Made by a program: the position numbers and the translations under genes. The notes under the pieces were generated by a model. The model searched no databases. It was not told where the DNA came from and worked only from the letters and a program-made list of their open reading frames with translations. From Zoogloeaceae bacterium (GTDB taxonomy: Bacteria; Pseudomonadota; Gammaproteobacteria; Burkholderiales; Rhodocyclaceae), in contig SSSX01000039.1 in assembly GCA_015657735.1 (NCBI GenBank), forward strand, positions 1 to 8,905: DNA of 8,905 bases, given 5' to 3'. Shown here piece by piece: positions 1 to 7,799 of this stretch; position 1 is the first letter of the stretch, and the number at the start of each line of letters is the position of its first letter.

Positions 1-822
1 AAGCGCATCACCCTCAAGGCCGGCAAGAGCCGCTTCCAGCTGCAGACCCTGCCCGCCGCCGACTACCCGCGCCTGTCGCCGCCGGAAGGCGAGGGCCTGT
101 CGTTCACCACCACGCAAAAGGCCTTCAAGAAGCAGCTCGCGCTGGTGCAGTACGCGATGGCCCAGCAGGACATCCGCTACTACCTCAACGGCCTTCTGCT
201 GGTGGTCGCCGGCGACCTGCTGCGGATGGTCGCCACCGACGGCCACCGCCTCGCCTACGCCGCCTCGCCGCTGGTCGGCGACTTCCCGCGCACCGACGTG
301 ATCCTGCCGCGCAAGACGGTGGTCGAACTGGCCCGTCAGCTCGCCGACTCCGACGACCCGCTCGAAGTCACGCTGGTCGGCAACCAGATCGTCTTCCGCT
401 TCGGCCACATCGAACTGATCTCCAAACTCATCGACGGCAAGTTCCCCGACTACGAGCGCGTCATTCCGCAGGGCCACCCCAAGCTCGTCAAGGCCAGCCG
501 CCTGGCGCTGCTGCAGGCCCTGCAGCGCGCGGCGATCCTCACCAACGAGAAATTCCGCGGCGTGCGCCTGATGCTCTCCGAAGGCAGCCTCAAGCTGGTG
601 TCCACCAACGCCGAGCAGGAAGAAGCGCAGGAAGAGCTGGAAGTCGATTACAGCGGCGATCCGCTCGACATCGGCTTCAACGTCACTTATCTCCTCGACG
701 TGCTGACCAACCTGTCGGCCAACGAGATTGAGATCCGCTTCAACGACGGCAACGCCAGCGCCCTCTTCGGCCTCGCCGACAACGCCGACTTCAAGTACGT
801 CGTGATGCCCATGCGCATCTAA
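1..822 (+). CDS. dnaN: DNA polymerase III subunit beta (sliding clamp), 5'-truncated by window edge
   Basis: This is the ring-shaped processivity clamp that tethers DNA polymerase III to DNA and is also used by mismatch repair and translesion polymerases. The reading frame is open from base 1, so 273 C-terminal residues are visible; the family is usually about 365-370 residues, so roughly 95 N-terminal residues lie outside the window. Recognisable landmarks are the end of domain I (FQLQTLPAADYP, from about base 34), the conserved QQDIRYYLNG followed by VATDGHRLAY at the start of domain II, and the canonical clamp C-terminus YVVMPMRI just before the TAA. The first ATG in frame (base 145) is internal and is not the gene start. 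gyrB follows in the same direction after about 200 bp, with no recF between them. Nothing appears truncated apart from the window edge. Confidence 0.97.
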   Translation, partial: KRITLKAGKSRFQLQTLPAADYPRLSPPEGEGLSFTTTQKAFKKQLALVQYAMAQQDIRYYLNGLLLVVAGDLLRMVATDGHRLAYAASPLVGDFPRTDVILPRKTVVELARQLADSDDPLEVTLVGNQIVFRFGHIELISKLIDGKFPDYERVIPQGHPKLVKASRLALLQALQRAAILTNEKFRGVRLMLSEGSLKLVSTNAEQEEAQEELEVDYSGDPLDIGFNVTYLLDVLTNLSANEIEIRFNDGNASALFGLADNADFKYVVMPMRI

Positions 823-828
823 GGAGTC

Positions 829-837
829 CGTGGATAA
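829..837 (-). promoter_or_regulatory. DnaA-box-like 9-mer
   Basis: On the minus strand this reads TTATCCACG, one mismatch from the high-affinity DnaA box TTATCCACA. It begins 7 bp after the dnaN stop codon. The position near the origin makes a DnaA contact plausible, for replication control or for autoregulation of the region. It is a single site with no second clear box in the gap, so a chance match remains possible. Confidence 0.3.
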
Positions 838-840
838 AGC

Positions 841-1000
841 TACTGCGCGTCCCGATCTCGCCGCTCCGGTGCTCGCCGTACTCCAGTACGGCTCCGCGCC
901 TCCCGGCGACCTCGGGCCTGCTCGCGACGCTTTCTCCACGAACTCGAACCCGTGTCAGTTTTCTTGAAGAACTGACGCCTGGCCTCCAGGCCTGAGCAGA
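841..1000. repeat. Compound inverted-repeat element in the dnaN-gyrB intergenic region (candidate dispersed repeat)
   Basis: Three nested or adjacent inverted repeats fill this gap. The largest has 32-nt arms, 851-882 and 885-916. The outer ends pair (CCCGA and TCGCCG blocks), the middle does not, and the tip is a perfect 8-bp stem, GCCGTACT-CC-AGTACGGC (875-892). Next comes a hairpin at 954-976 (GTCAGTT...AACTGAC) and then a perfect 6-bp stem at 977-991 (GCCTGG-CCT-CCAGGC). None has a T-tract, so simple termination is unlikely. The layout (interrupted cruciform plus smaller hairpins between two co-directional core genes) resembles non-coding dispersed repeats. From memory, similar sequence recurs in several high-GC proteobacterial genomes, but copy number cannot be seen in one window. 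It could instead be a gyrB leader or attenuator. The gyrB start follows about 26 bp later. Confidence 0.5.
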
Positions 1001-1025
1001 ACAAAACAGCAGAACCGAGAACGCC

Positions 1026-3500
<2,475 letters not shown>

Positions 3501-3544
3501 GAGCGTAGGATTTCAGAATTGGTGAAAAGCATCTCACCACAATG

Positions 3545-3590
3545 AAAACAGGAAGGCCCCGTCGAGATGTCGGCGGGGCCTTCCTGTTTT
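3545..3590. terminator. Strong rho-independent terminator, probably bidirectional
   Basis: Perfect 17-bp inverted repeat: AAAACAGGAAGGCCCCG at 3545-3561 and its exact complement at 3574-3590, with a 12-nt loop. The plus strand ends in TTTT, and the A-tract at the left edge supplies a U-tract for the minus strand. It lies 44 bp after the gyrB stop and also downstream of the minus-strand CHRD gene, so it can end transcripts from both sides. The following 145 bp (3591-3735) show no other feature apart from a weak 5-bp hairpin at 3722-3734. Confidence 0.93.
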
Positions 3591-3735
3591 GGGCATGTCC
3601 GAGAATTTTCGGGAAAGCGCCCAAAGGCTCACAAACCCGTTTCCTTCTGTGATTCCGATTCAGCCTGACCACGCACAACCCGGCACACCGATCTTCAGAC
3701 CGCATTCTTCGTTCTCGCCCGCAGGCGACGCCTGA

Positions 3736-4347
3736 TCAGGCCGTCCGCGCCCGCCGGCCGGCACCGGCTGCCGCCAGGCCGACGACGCCCAGCCCGAGCA
3801 GGGTCAGCGCTGCCGGTTCGGGCACGTCGCGCACCAGGAAGCCGCGAATCTCGCCGCCCGTAAACGAGGTGGTGTGGATGTTCAGATACGCCTTCTCGGC
3901 ATCGATGCCGGCCAGCAGCGCCGCTTCGGCCGTGGCCGTCGTGCCGCCGTTGCCGGTGATGAAGGCCGCGTTCCAGCTGCCCGGCAGCGTCAGGTCGAAG
4001 ACGCTGTGATAGGTGCCGGAGGTGACCCCGAGCGGAAAACCGACAAAATTCGGCACCTGGGTCGCCACGCCTGCGTTGCCGGCCGTCGGCACCGCCGTGC
4101 AGCAGTGGATGTGGGCCGCCGTGGTCGTACCGAGCAGGCCGCTGAACAGGACATCCACCGTCATCGTGTGCGCCACGGTGTCGATCAGCACCGTCGCACT
4201 GCCGGTTCCCGGCGACCCGTTGGCCGGCGATTCGGCGGCTCCGCTCAGCGATGCGGAATAGGACACCACCGACGCGGTCGCCAGCGGCGCCGCCAGCGCC
4301 AGCACTCCGGCAAGGGTCCAGCGAACTTTCTCGGTCATCGACGACAT
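3736..4347 (-). CDS. Exported CHRD-domain protein with PEP-CTERM sorting signal
   Basis: A 203-residue secreted protein. Residues 1-26 are a Sec signal peptide (basic start, hydrophobic LAGVLALAAPLATA). Residues of about 27-170 form a CHRD (chordin-type) domain, recognised by AAHIHCC near the middle and by YLNIHTTSFTGGEIRGFL at its end. The C-terminus from 175 is a textbook PEP-CTERM signal: VPEP, a hydrophobic helix (ALTLLGLGVVGLAAAG) and an Arg-rich end (RRAR). PEP-CTERM proteins are processed by an exosortase and usually delivered to the cell surface or matrix in exopolysaccharide-producing bacteria; no exosortase gene is in this window. The CHRD domain has no assigned enzymatic activity. 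The start at 4347 is chosen because GGGGGAG lies 7 nt upstream and the signal peptide follows at once; the open frame continues further upstream without a plausible signal. Adjacent cysteines follow the HIH motif. Confidence 0.85.
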   Translation of the reverse strand: MSSMTEKVRWTLAGVLALAAPLATASVVSYSASLSGAAESPANGSPGTGSATVLIDTVAHTMTVDVLFSGLLGTTTAAHIHCCTAVPTAGNAGVATQVPNFVGFPLGVTSGTYHSVFDLTLPGSWNAAFITGNGGTTATAEAALLAGIDAEKAYLNIHTTSFTGGEIRGFLVRDVPEPAALTLLGLGVVGLAAAGAGRRARTA

Positions 4348-4582
4348 GGCAACGCTCCCCCGCAAGGCTGATCGAAGCAGACGGACAGCATGATCCACGC
4401 CATGAAAATCACACTCATCTGCATTCATCTTTTGTAGCACACGAAACGCCCTCCCGCCGCGGTTACAAACGAACATAGCCTTACATTTGTGCTGACAACC
4501 GCCGCCGGGGGCCGGCGTTATTCGCTGCAAGGGCTGGCAATCGCGCCACCCGGAATGCACAAACCCTCTCAGGAGAACGCAC
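4348..4582. promoter_or_regulatory. Divergent intergenic region between the CHRD gene and the Ala/Lys-rich gene
   Basis: This 235-bp gap must hold the promoters of two divergently transcribed genes. Its middle (about 4395-4490) is clearly richer in A+T than the flanking coding DNA, as expected of a promoter region. A CTGACA hexamer at 4492-4497 resembles a -35 element for the plus-strand gene, but no convincing -10 lies at proper spacing. No convincing sigma54-type -24/-12 pair was found either. A good ribosome-binding site, AGGAG at 4571-4575, sits 7 nt before the ATG at 4583. No RNA gene or riboswitch was recognised. Confidence 0.4.
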
Positions 4583-4915
4583 ATGCTGAACAAGATCATC
4601 GCCCTCGCCATCGCCGCCGGTTTCGCCTCTGCCTCCTTCGCCCAGGCCACCCCGGCCGTCCCCGCGACGCCGGCAGCGCCGGCCGTCAAAGCCGCCGCCG
4701 CCGCTGCGGTCGACAAGAAGGTCGAAGCCGTGAAGGCCGAGGTTGCGAAGCCCGCCGAACCCGCCAAGGCCGAAGCCGCCAAACCCGCTGAAGCGACCAA
4801 GGCCGCTACCCCGAAGACCGCCAAGCCGGTCAAGAAGGCCAAGAAGGCGGCCATGCCGGCTCACAAGGCCGAGGCCACCCCGACCGCTGCCGCCGCCGCG
4901 CCGGCCACCAAGTAA
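4583..4915 (+). CDS. Small exported Ala/Lys/Pro-rich protein, Asr (acid-shock)-like
   Basis: A 110-residue protein with a clear Sec signal peptide: MLNKIIALAIAAGF, with likely cleavage after SFA at residue 20. The mature part is low complexity: about 40% of the whole protein is alanine, with 17 lysines and many prolines. Imperfect repeats of the type KPAEPAKAEAAKPAEATKAA occur around 56-75, and the basic cluster KPVKKAKKA lies at 81-89. It is predicted to be disordered, periplasmic and positively charged. Composition and layout resemble enterobacterial acid-shock protein Asr, which buffers or chaperones the periplasm at low pH; histone-H1-like tails look similar but lack signal peptides. The start is supported by AGGAG 7 nt upstream. 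The gene stands alone, divergent from the CHRD gene and followed by a GC-rich hairpin. The coding call is good; the function is a resemblance only. Confidence 0.72.
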   Translation: MLNKIIALAIAAGFASASFAQATPAVPATPAAPAVKAAAAAAVDKKVEAVKAEVAKPAEPAKAEAAKPAEATKAATPKTAKPVKKAKKAAMPAHKAEATPTAAAAAPATK

Positions 4916-4930
4916 GCTTCGTTCCCTGAA

Positions 4931-4973
4931 CCCCGCGGGGCGTGTTCCGGACCACCGGACACGCCCCGCGGGG
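4931..4973 (+). terminator. GC-rich hairpin after the Ala/Lys-rich gene (atypical terminator)
   Basis: Left arm 4931-4950 pairs with 4955-4973 along its whole length except for one bulged T, giving about 19 bp with a 4-nt loop. It starts 15 bp after the stop codon. Each end carries the palindromic decamer CCCCGCGGGG. No T-tract follows (CGTTGACGTGG), so it is not a canonical intrinsic terminator; it may stabilise the 3' end or pause polymerase. Confidence 0.55.
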
Positions 4974-5005
4974 CGTTGACGTGGCCGATCGGGCGCTGTT
5001 TCAAT

Positions 5006-5020
5006 CAAGAATTATTCTCG
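5006..5020. promoter_or_regulatory. Possible upstream Fur box
   Basis: The 7-1-7 site CAAGAAT-T-ATTCTCG matches the Fur pattern TGATAAT-N-ATTATCA at 9 of 14 positions and is an imperfect inverted repeat. It abuts the -35 element at 5021. It is weaker than the site at 5049-5063, but its position and shared ATTCTC core suggest co-operative Fur binding. Confidence 0.45.
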
Positions 5021-5049
5021 TTTACTTTTACTCGGCCGGAAATTATATT
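5021..5049 (+). promoter_or_regulatory. Sigma70-type promoter of the 83-residue gene
   Basis: The -35 element TTTACT (5021-5026, 4/6 matches) and the -10 element TATATT (5044-5049, 5/6) are separated by exactly 17 bp. This is one of the few AT-rich patches in the window. The predicted start of transcription is near 5056, giving a leader of about 29 nt before the ATG at 5085. Fur-box-like sites flank and overlap it. Confidence 0.65.
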
Positions 5050-5063
5050 GAGACTCATTCTCA
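5049..5063. promoter_or_regulatory. Fur box overlapping the -10 and transcription start
   Basis: TGAGACT-C-ATTCTCA is a near-perfect inverted repeat (one mismatched pair) and matches the Fur 7-1-7 pattern TGATAAT-N-ATTATCA at 11 of 14 positions. TGAGAAT/ATTCTCA half-sites are common in beta- and gammaproteobacterial Fur sites. It covers the last base of the -10 element and the predicted start of transcription, the usual place for iron-dependent repression. Confidence 0.65.
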
Positions 5064-5084
5064 TATAAAGGTCGGACTGAATCC

Positions 5085-5336
5085 ATGGACGTCTCCCTCC
5101 ATCCCGCGCCTGCCTCCCCGTCTCCGGCCAGCCTGTGGGCCGGGGCGCTCGACGCGATCCTGCGTTTCGGCGAAACCGGCTGCCCACGGGCATCGCGCCG
5201 CGCGGCCGACCTGCTCGAACGCCTCGCCGACAATCCCGGCACCGATGAGGCGCTGCGCGAACTGTGCGAACGCGCGGCCCGGCGTTTCGACGTTCTCCCC
5301 GGGCCGCCGGCTCACGGTCGGACGCCGGACCTGTGA
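5085..5336 (+). CDS. Uncharacterised small protein, probably Fur-regulated
   Basis: An 83-residue protein that I do not recognise. It has a Pro/Ser-rich start, a largely helical middle (LWAGALDAILRFGE, then ASRRAADLLERLADN and TDEALRELCERAARRF) and a Pro/Gly-rich tail. Two cysteines (C33 in TGCP and C61 in LCERA) could bind metal or form a disulphide. There is no signal peptide or membrane helix, so a cytoplasmic location is likely. The start at 5085 is the first ATG after the promoter; its ribosome-binding site is weak (CGGA about 8 nt upstream, AAAGG 13 nt upstream). Coding is supported by GC-rich third positions and by the well-formed promoter with Fur-like sites just upstream, which suggests expression under iron limitation. 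The gene stands alone: 30 bp after its stop the convergent MFS gene ends, with no obvious terminator between them. Confidence 0.7.
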   Translation: MDVSLHPAPASPSPASLWAGALDAILRFGETGCPRASRRAADLLERLADNPGTDEALRELCERAARRFDVLPGPPAHGRTPDL

Positions 5337-5366
5337 AGCGTCACCCGGATCGACCAGCCAGTTCCC

Positions 5367-6599
5367 TCAGCCCGCCGCCCGCTGGCGCCCGACGCGGGCC
5401 AGCGGCACAAAACTCGCCAGCTGCGCGGCCAGCAGGATCACGAAAGCCACGCGCAGCGAACCGGCGGCCCCCATGCCGTCGGCGCGCAGGCCGTCGAGCA
5501 GGCCGCCCAGCCCCCACTGCACCACGAAGGCGCCGACGAAGGCCATCAGGTTGATGCTGGTCGTCACCCGTCCCGCCAGATGAAGCGGGAACAGCCCCGC
5601 CAGCACACCGTACATCTGCGCACCGGCGGCCGTCATCACGCCGAGCGCGCACCACAGGACCAGCGTCGGCCCGCTGCCGGCGATGATCAGCGCCTCGACG
5701 ATCATCGTCGCCAACAGCCCGCTCTGCATCAGGCGCAGCGGCGTCACGCCGCGTGCCGCCAGCGGCAGCGCCCAGGCGCCGATCGCCAGCTGGCCGGCCA
5801 GCAGACCGATGTTGAGCCAGAACAGGTGATCGGCAGCCAGCGCCCGGCTGTAGCCATCCACTTCCATCAGCCACGGCACCGCCCACAGCCCCTGCAAGGC
5901 CATGAAGCCGCCGGTGAAAAACGCCGACTGGCCCGCGAAGCGCCAGAAAACGGCCGCCGACAGCACCTCGCGGACGCCGCGCAGCGCATGCTGCAAGCTC
6001 TCGTGCGGGTGGGCTTCCTCCTTTTCCGGCATCACGAAGAAGATCAGCGCCGCCACCGCCGCCGACAGTCCGGCCACCGCCCAGAAAGCCCCCCGCCAGC
6101 CGACGAAAGGCAGGGCCGCCTCCAGCGGCGCCGACGCCGTCACCGCGCCGAGCGCGCCGCTGGACATCACGTAACCGGTCAGCGAGGCCAGCCGGTCCCG
6201 CTCAAACCACAGCATGAAACCCTTCAGGCTGGCCATCAGGCACGCCGACACGCCGAGGCCGATCAGCGCGCGGGCGCCGGCCAGCGCCGGCAGCCCGTCG
6301 CCGGTGGCGAACAGCGCGGCGCCAAGGGCCGTCACCATCAGCAGCGTCGCCTCCACCCGCCGCGGCCCGTAGCGGTCGAGGGCGATGCCGACCGGAATCT
6401 GGGCCAGCGCGAAGGCAAAGAAATAGGTGCTCGTCAGCAGCCCCAGATCGGCCGCCCCCAGGCCCAGCTCGCGGGTCAGGTCCGGCGAGATCACCGCGTT
6501 GACGGTGCGCAGCAGATAGGAAAGGTAATAACCCGCCGCGAAGGGCAGGAACACGCGACCGATCAGAAAGAGCGGCGACGGCACGGCACGGGACGACAT
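5367..6599 (-). CDS. Major facilitator superfamily transporter, substrate unknown
   Basis: An inner-membrane secondary transporter of 410 residues with about 12 hydrophobic segments, the normal MFS size. The first half begins with FLPFAAGYYLSYLLRTVNAV (TM1). The signature motif A loop between TM2 and TM3 is GIALDRYGPRRVEA (71-84), and the motif-B-like RALIGLG is at 110-116 in TM4. A charged central loop (about 191-212, EKEEAHPHE) separates the two six-helix bundles, and the second half runs from about 218 to the basic C-terminus. Overall it looks like the sugar-phosphate-permease/NarK-like branch, but no substrate can be assigned. The start at 6599 is chosen because TM1 follows within 10 residues. 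The open frame reaches 6746 but adds only an Arg-rich stretch overlapping the divergent promoter. No clear ribosome-binding site precedes 6599. A weak minus-strand promoter is possible (GGTTAA 6734-6739, CGTATA 6712-6717 on the plus strand). Confidence 0.88.
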   Translation of the reverse strand: MSSRAVPSPLFLIGRVFLPFAAGYYLSYLLRTVNAVISPDLTRELGLGAADLGLLTSTYFFAFALAQIPVGIALDRYGPRRVEATLLMVTALGAALFATGDGLPALAGARALIGLGVSACLMASLKGFMLWFERDRLASLTGYVMSSGALGAVTASAPLEAALPFVGWRGAFWAVAGLSAAVAALIFFVMPEKEEAHPHESLQHALRGVREVLSAAVFWRFAGQSAFFTGGFMALQGLWAVPWLMEVDGYSRALAADHLFWLNIGLLAGQLAIGAWALPLAARGVTPLRLMQSGLLATMIVEALIIAGSGPTLVLWCALGVMTAAGAQMYGVLAGLFPLHLAGRVTTSINLMAFVGAFVVQWGLGGLLDGLRADGMGAAGSLRVAFVILLAAQLASFVPLARVGRQRAAG

Positions 6600-6736
6600 T
6601 GGACGGCACACGGCGGATGGGCGAGCCTGGCAGCTTACCGGGCGCCGCCGGCGGCGTCTCGTCCGATCGGGCAAGGTTACGCAGCGCGCCCCGTGTCGCC
6701 GGTCACGAAGCCGTATATCCGCGCGCCGGAAAGGGT

Positions 6737-6763
6737 TAAAGTTCATGTCACGGGCGCCGTAAG
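6737..6763 (+). promoter_or_regulatory. Sigma28 (FliA)-type promoter of the cheY-cheC-GGDEF operon
   Basis: TAAAGTTC (6737-6744), an 11-bp spacer and GCCGTAAG (6756-6763) match the FliA consensus TAAAGTTT-N11-GCCGATAA at 7/8 and 5/8 positions with exact spacing, including the invariant GCCG core. Transcription would start about 20 nt before the ATG at 6791. FliA promoters drive late flagellar and chemotaxis genes, which fits the downstream products. The upstream gap 6600-6736 holds a 14-bp palindrome (6643-6656) and otherwise only the presumed MFS promoter. Confidence 0.65.
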
Positions 6764-6790
6764 CCTCAGCGGAACCCCTTGGAGCATGTC

Positions 6791-7150
6791 ATGCCCACCA
6801 CGATCCTGCTCGTCGACGACAGCCGCGCATCGCGCATGCTGTGCAGTTCGGTCATCAAAAGCCTGCGGCCCGACGCCGCCATCCTTGAAGCCGGCGACGG
6901 CGAGGCGGCCCTGGCGCTGCTCGCCGACCACACGCCCGATCTCATCGTGCTCGACATGAACATGCCCGGCATGTCCGGTCTCGAGCTGGCCGAGAAAATC
7001 CGCGAAACCCAGCCGCGGGCCCGCCTGGCGCTGCTCACCGCCAACGTTCAGGAAGCCATCCAGCGCCGCGCCGCCAGCCTCGGCGTGAGCTTCTTCCGCA
7101 AGCCGGTGGGCGAAGCGGTGCTCGCCCGCATCCTCGATCTGCTGGACTGA
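6791..7150 (+). CDS. Stand-alone CheY-like response regulator (receiver domain only)
   Basis: A single-domain receiver of 119 residues, the length of CheY, with no output domain. It shows all catalytic residues: the acidic pair D9-D10 in ILLVDDSRASR, the phospho-acceptor D55 in LIVLDMNMPGMSG, the switch threonine T83 in LLTAN and the invariant lysine K104 in FFRKPVG. It would accept phosphate from a histidine kinase such as CheA and act by protein-protein contact. The start at 6791 is chosen over the in-frame ATG at 6779 because GGAG lies 6 nt upstream and the beta-1 strand follows at once. It is the first gene of a three-gene operon; the next start is 4 bp after its stop, consistent with translational coupling. 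The neighbouring CheC-type phosphatase is its probable partner. Whether it contacts the flagellar switch or the downstream cyclase is unknown. Confidence 0.9.
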   Translation: MPTTILLVDDSRASRMLCSSVIKSLRPDAAILEAGDGEAALALLADHTPDLIVLDMNMPGMSGLELAEKIRETQPRARLALLTANVQEAIQRRAASLGVSFFRKPVGEAVLARILDLLD

Positions 7151-7154
7151 CGCC

Positions 7155-7799
7155 ATGCGCAGTTTCTCCGAGCTCGAACTGGACGCCTTGACCGAGGCTT
7201 TCAACCTTTCGCTCGGTGAGGCCGCGGCAACCTTTTCGGCGATCGTCCGCGAGGAGATCGACCTCTCCGTGCCGGTCGTCGAATTCGTGGCCCGCGACGA
7301 ACTGACCCGCCGCATGCGGGACGAGCAGCCCCCCGGCAGCCGGCACCTGTGCCGGATCAACCAGCATTTCGAAACCAGCGGCGACGGCTTCCGCACCGAC
7401 GCCATGCTGCTCTTTCCCGAAGCCGGCAGTCTCGAGGTCGTGCGCCGCATGCTCGGCGACGACACGCCGGTCCAGCACATCACCGAACTCGAACAGGATG
7501 CCCTCGCCGAAGTCGGCAACATCATCATCAACAGCTGCATGAGCAGCCTGGCCGACCTCTTCGGCACCGAGATGATCGGCTCTCTGCCGCGCGTGCAGTG
7601 CGTCGAGGTCAGTCACCTGCTCGACGACAAATCACCGGACAACCTGATCCTCGTCGCCCGCATCGGCATGCGCATGTCGGCCCACAACCTGTCGGGCTTC
7701 GTCCTGTTCCTGATGGACGTGCCGGCCATCGACCACTTCATGCGCCGCGTGTGTCAGGTGTTCAATCTGCCCAAACCCACCACGCCGGAAAACCGATGA
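7155..7799 (+). CDS. CheC-family CheY-P phosphatase
   Basis: A 214-residue protein of the CheC/CheX/FliY phosphatase family, which removes phosphate from CheY-P. Two copies of the active-site helix pattern E-x-x-N are visible: E14 and N17 in LTEAFNLSLGEAA, and E119 and N122 in LAEVGNIIINS. This gives the two-site arrangement of true CheC; CheX has one. The length agrees with CheC (about 200-210). The C-terminal half ends with LILVARIGMRM and a strand GFVLFLMDVPAIDHFMRRV, typical of the fold. The first motif lacks the usual glycine before Asn (EAFN, not EIGN), so the second site may be the better one. GGA lies 8 nt before the start codon. No CheD gene, the usual CheC partner, is in the window. 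The final bases overlap the next gene by ATGA, so the two are translationally coupled. Its likely substrate is the receiver encoded just upstream. Confidence 0.87.
   Translation: MRSFSELELDALTEAFNLSLGEAAATFSAIVREEIDLSVPVVEFVARDELTRRMRDEQPPGSRHLCRINQHFETSGDGFRTDAMLLFPEAGSLEVVRRMLGDDTPVQHITELEQDALAEVGNIIINSCMSSLADLFGTEMIGSLPRVQCVEVSHLLDDKSPDNLILVARIGMRMSAHNLSGFVLFLMDVPAIDHFMRRVCQVFNLPKPTTPENR

Noticed and set aside
4348..4854. N-terminal extension of the CHRD gene to 4854
   Set aside because: It would bury the signal peptide in the interior and overlap the divergent Asr-like gene. A good ribosome-binding site marks 4347 as the start.
4942..5583. 213-codon plus-strand frame
   Set aside because: It crosses the hairpin, the promoter and Fur sites, the 83-residue gene in another frame and the convergent MFS end. 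The composition is shadow-like.
6643..6656. Perfect 14-bp palindrome CGCCGCCGGCGGCG as an operator
   Set aside because: Simple GC-only palindromes arise easily at this base composition; there is no second copy and no link to a known regulator.
6600..6746. N-terminal extension of the MFS transporter to 6746
   Set aside because: It adds 49 residues rich in arginine with no family resemblance and overlaps the FliA-type promoter.
5580..6959. 459-codon plus-strand frame antisense to the MFS gene
   Set aside because: Gln/Arg/His-rich mirror of a clear membrane transporter, running into the cheY-like gene out of frame.
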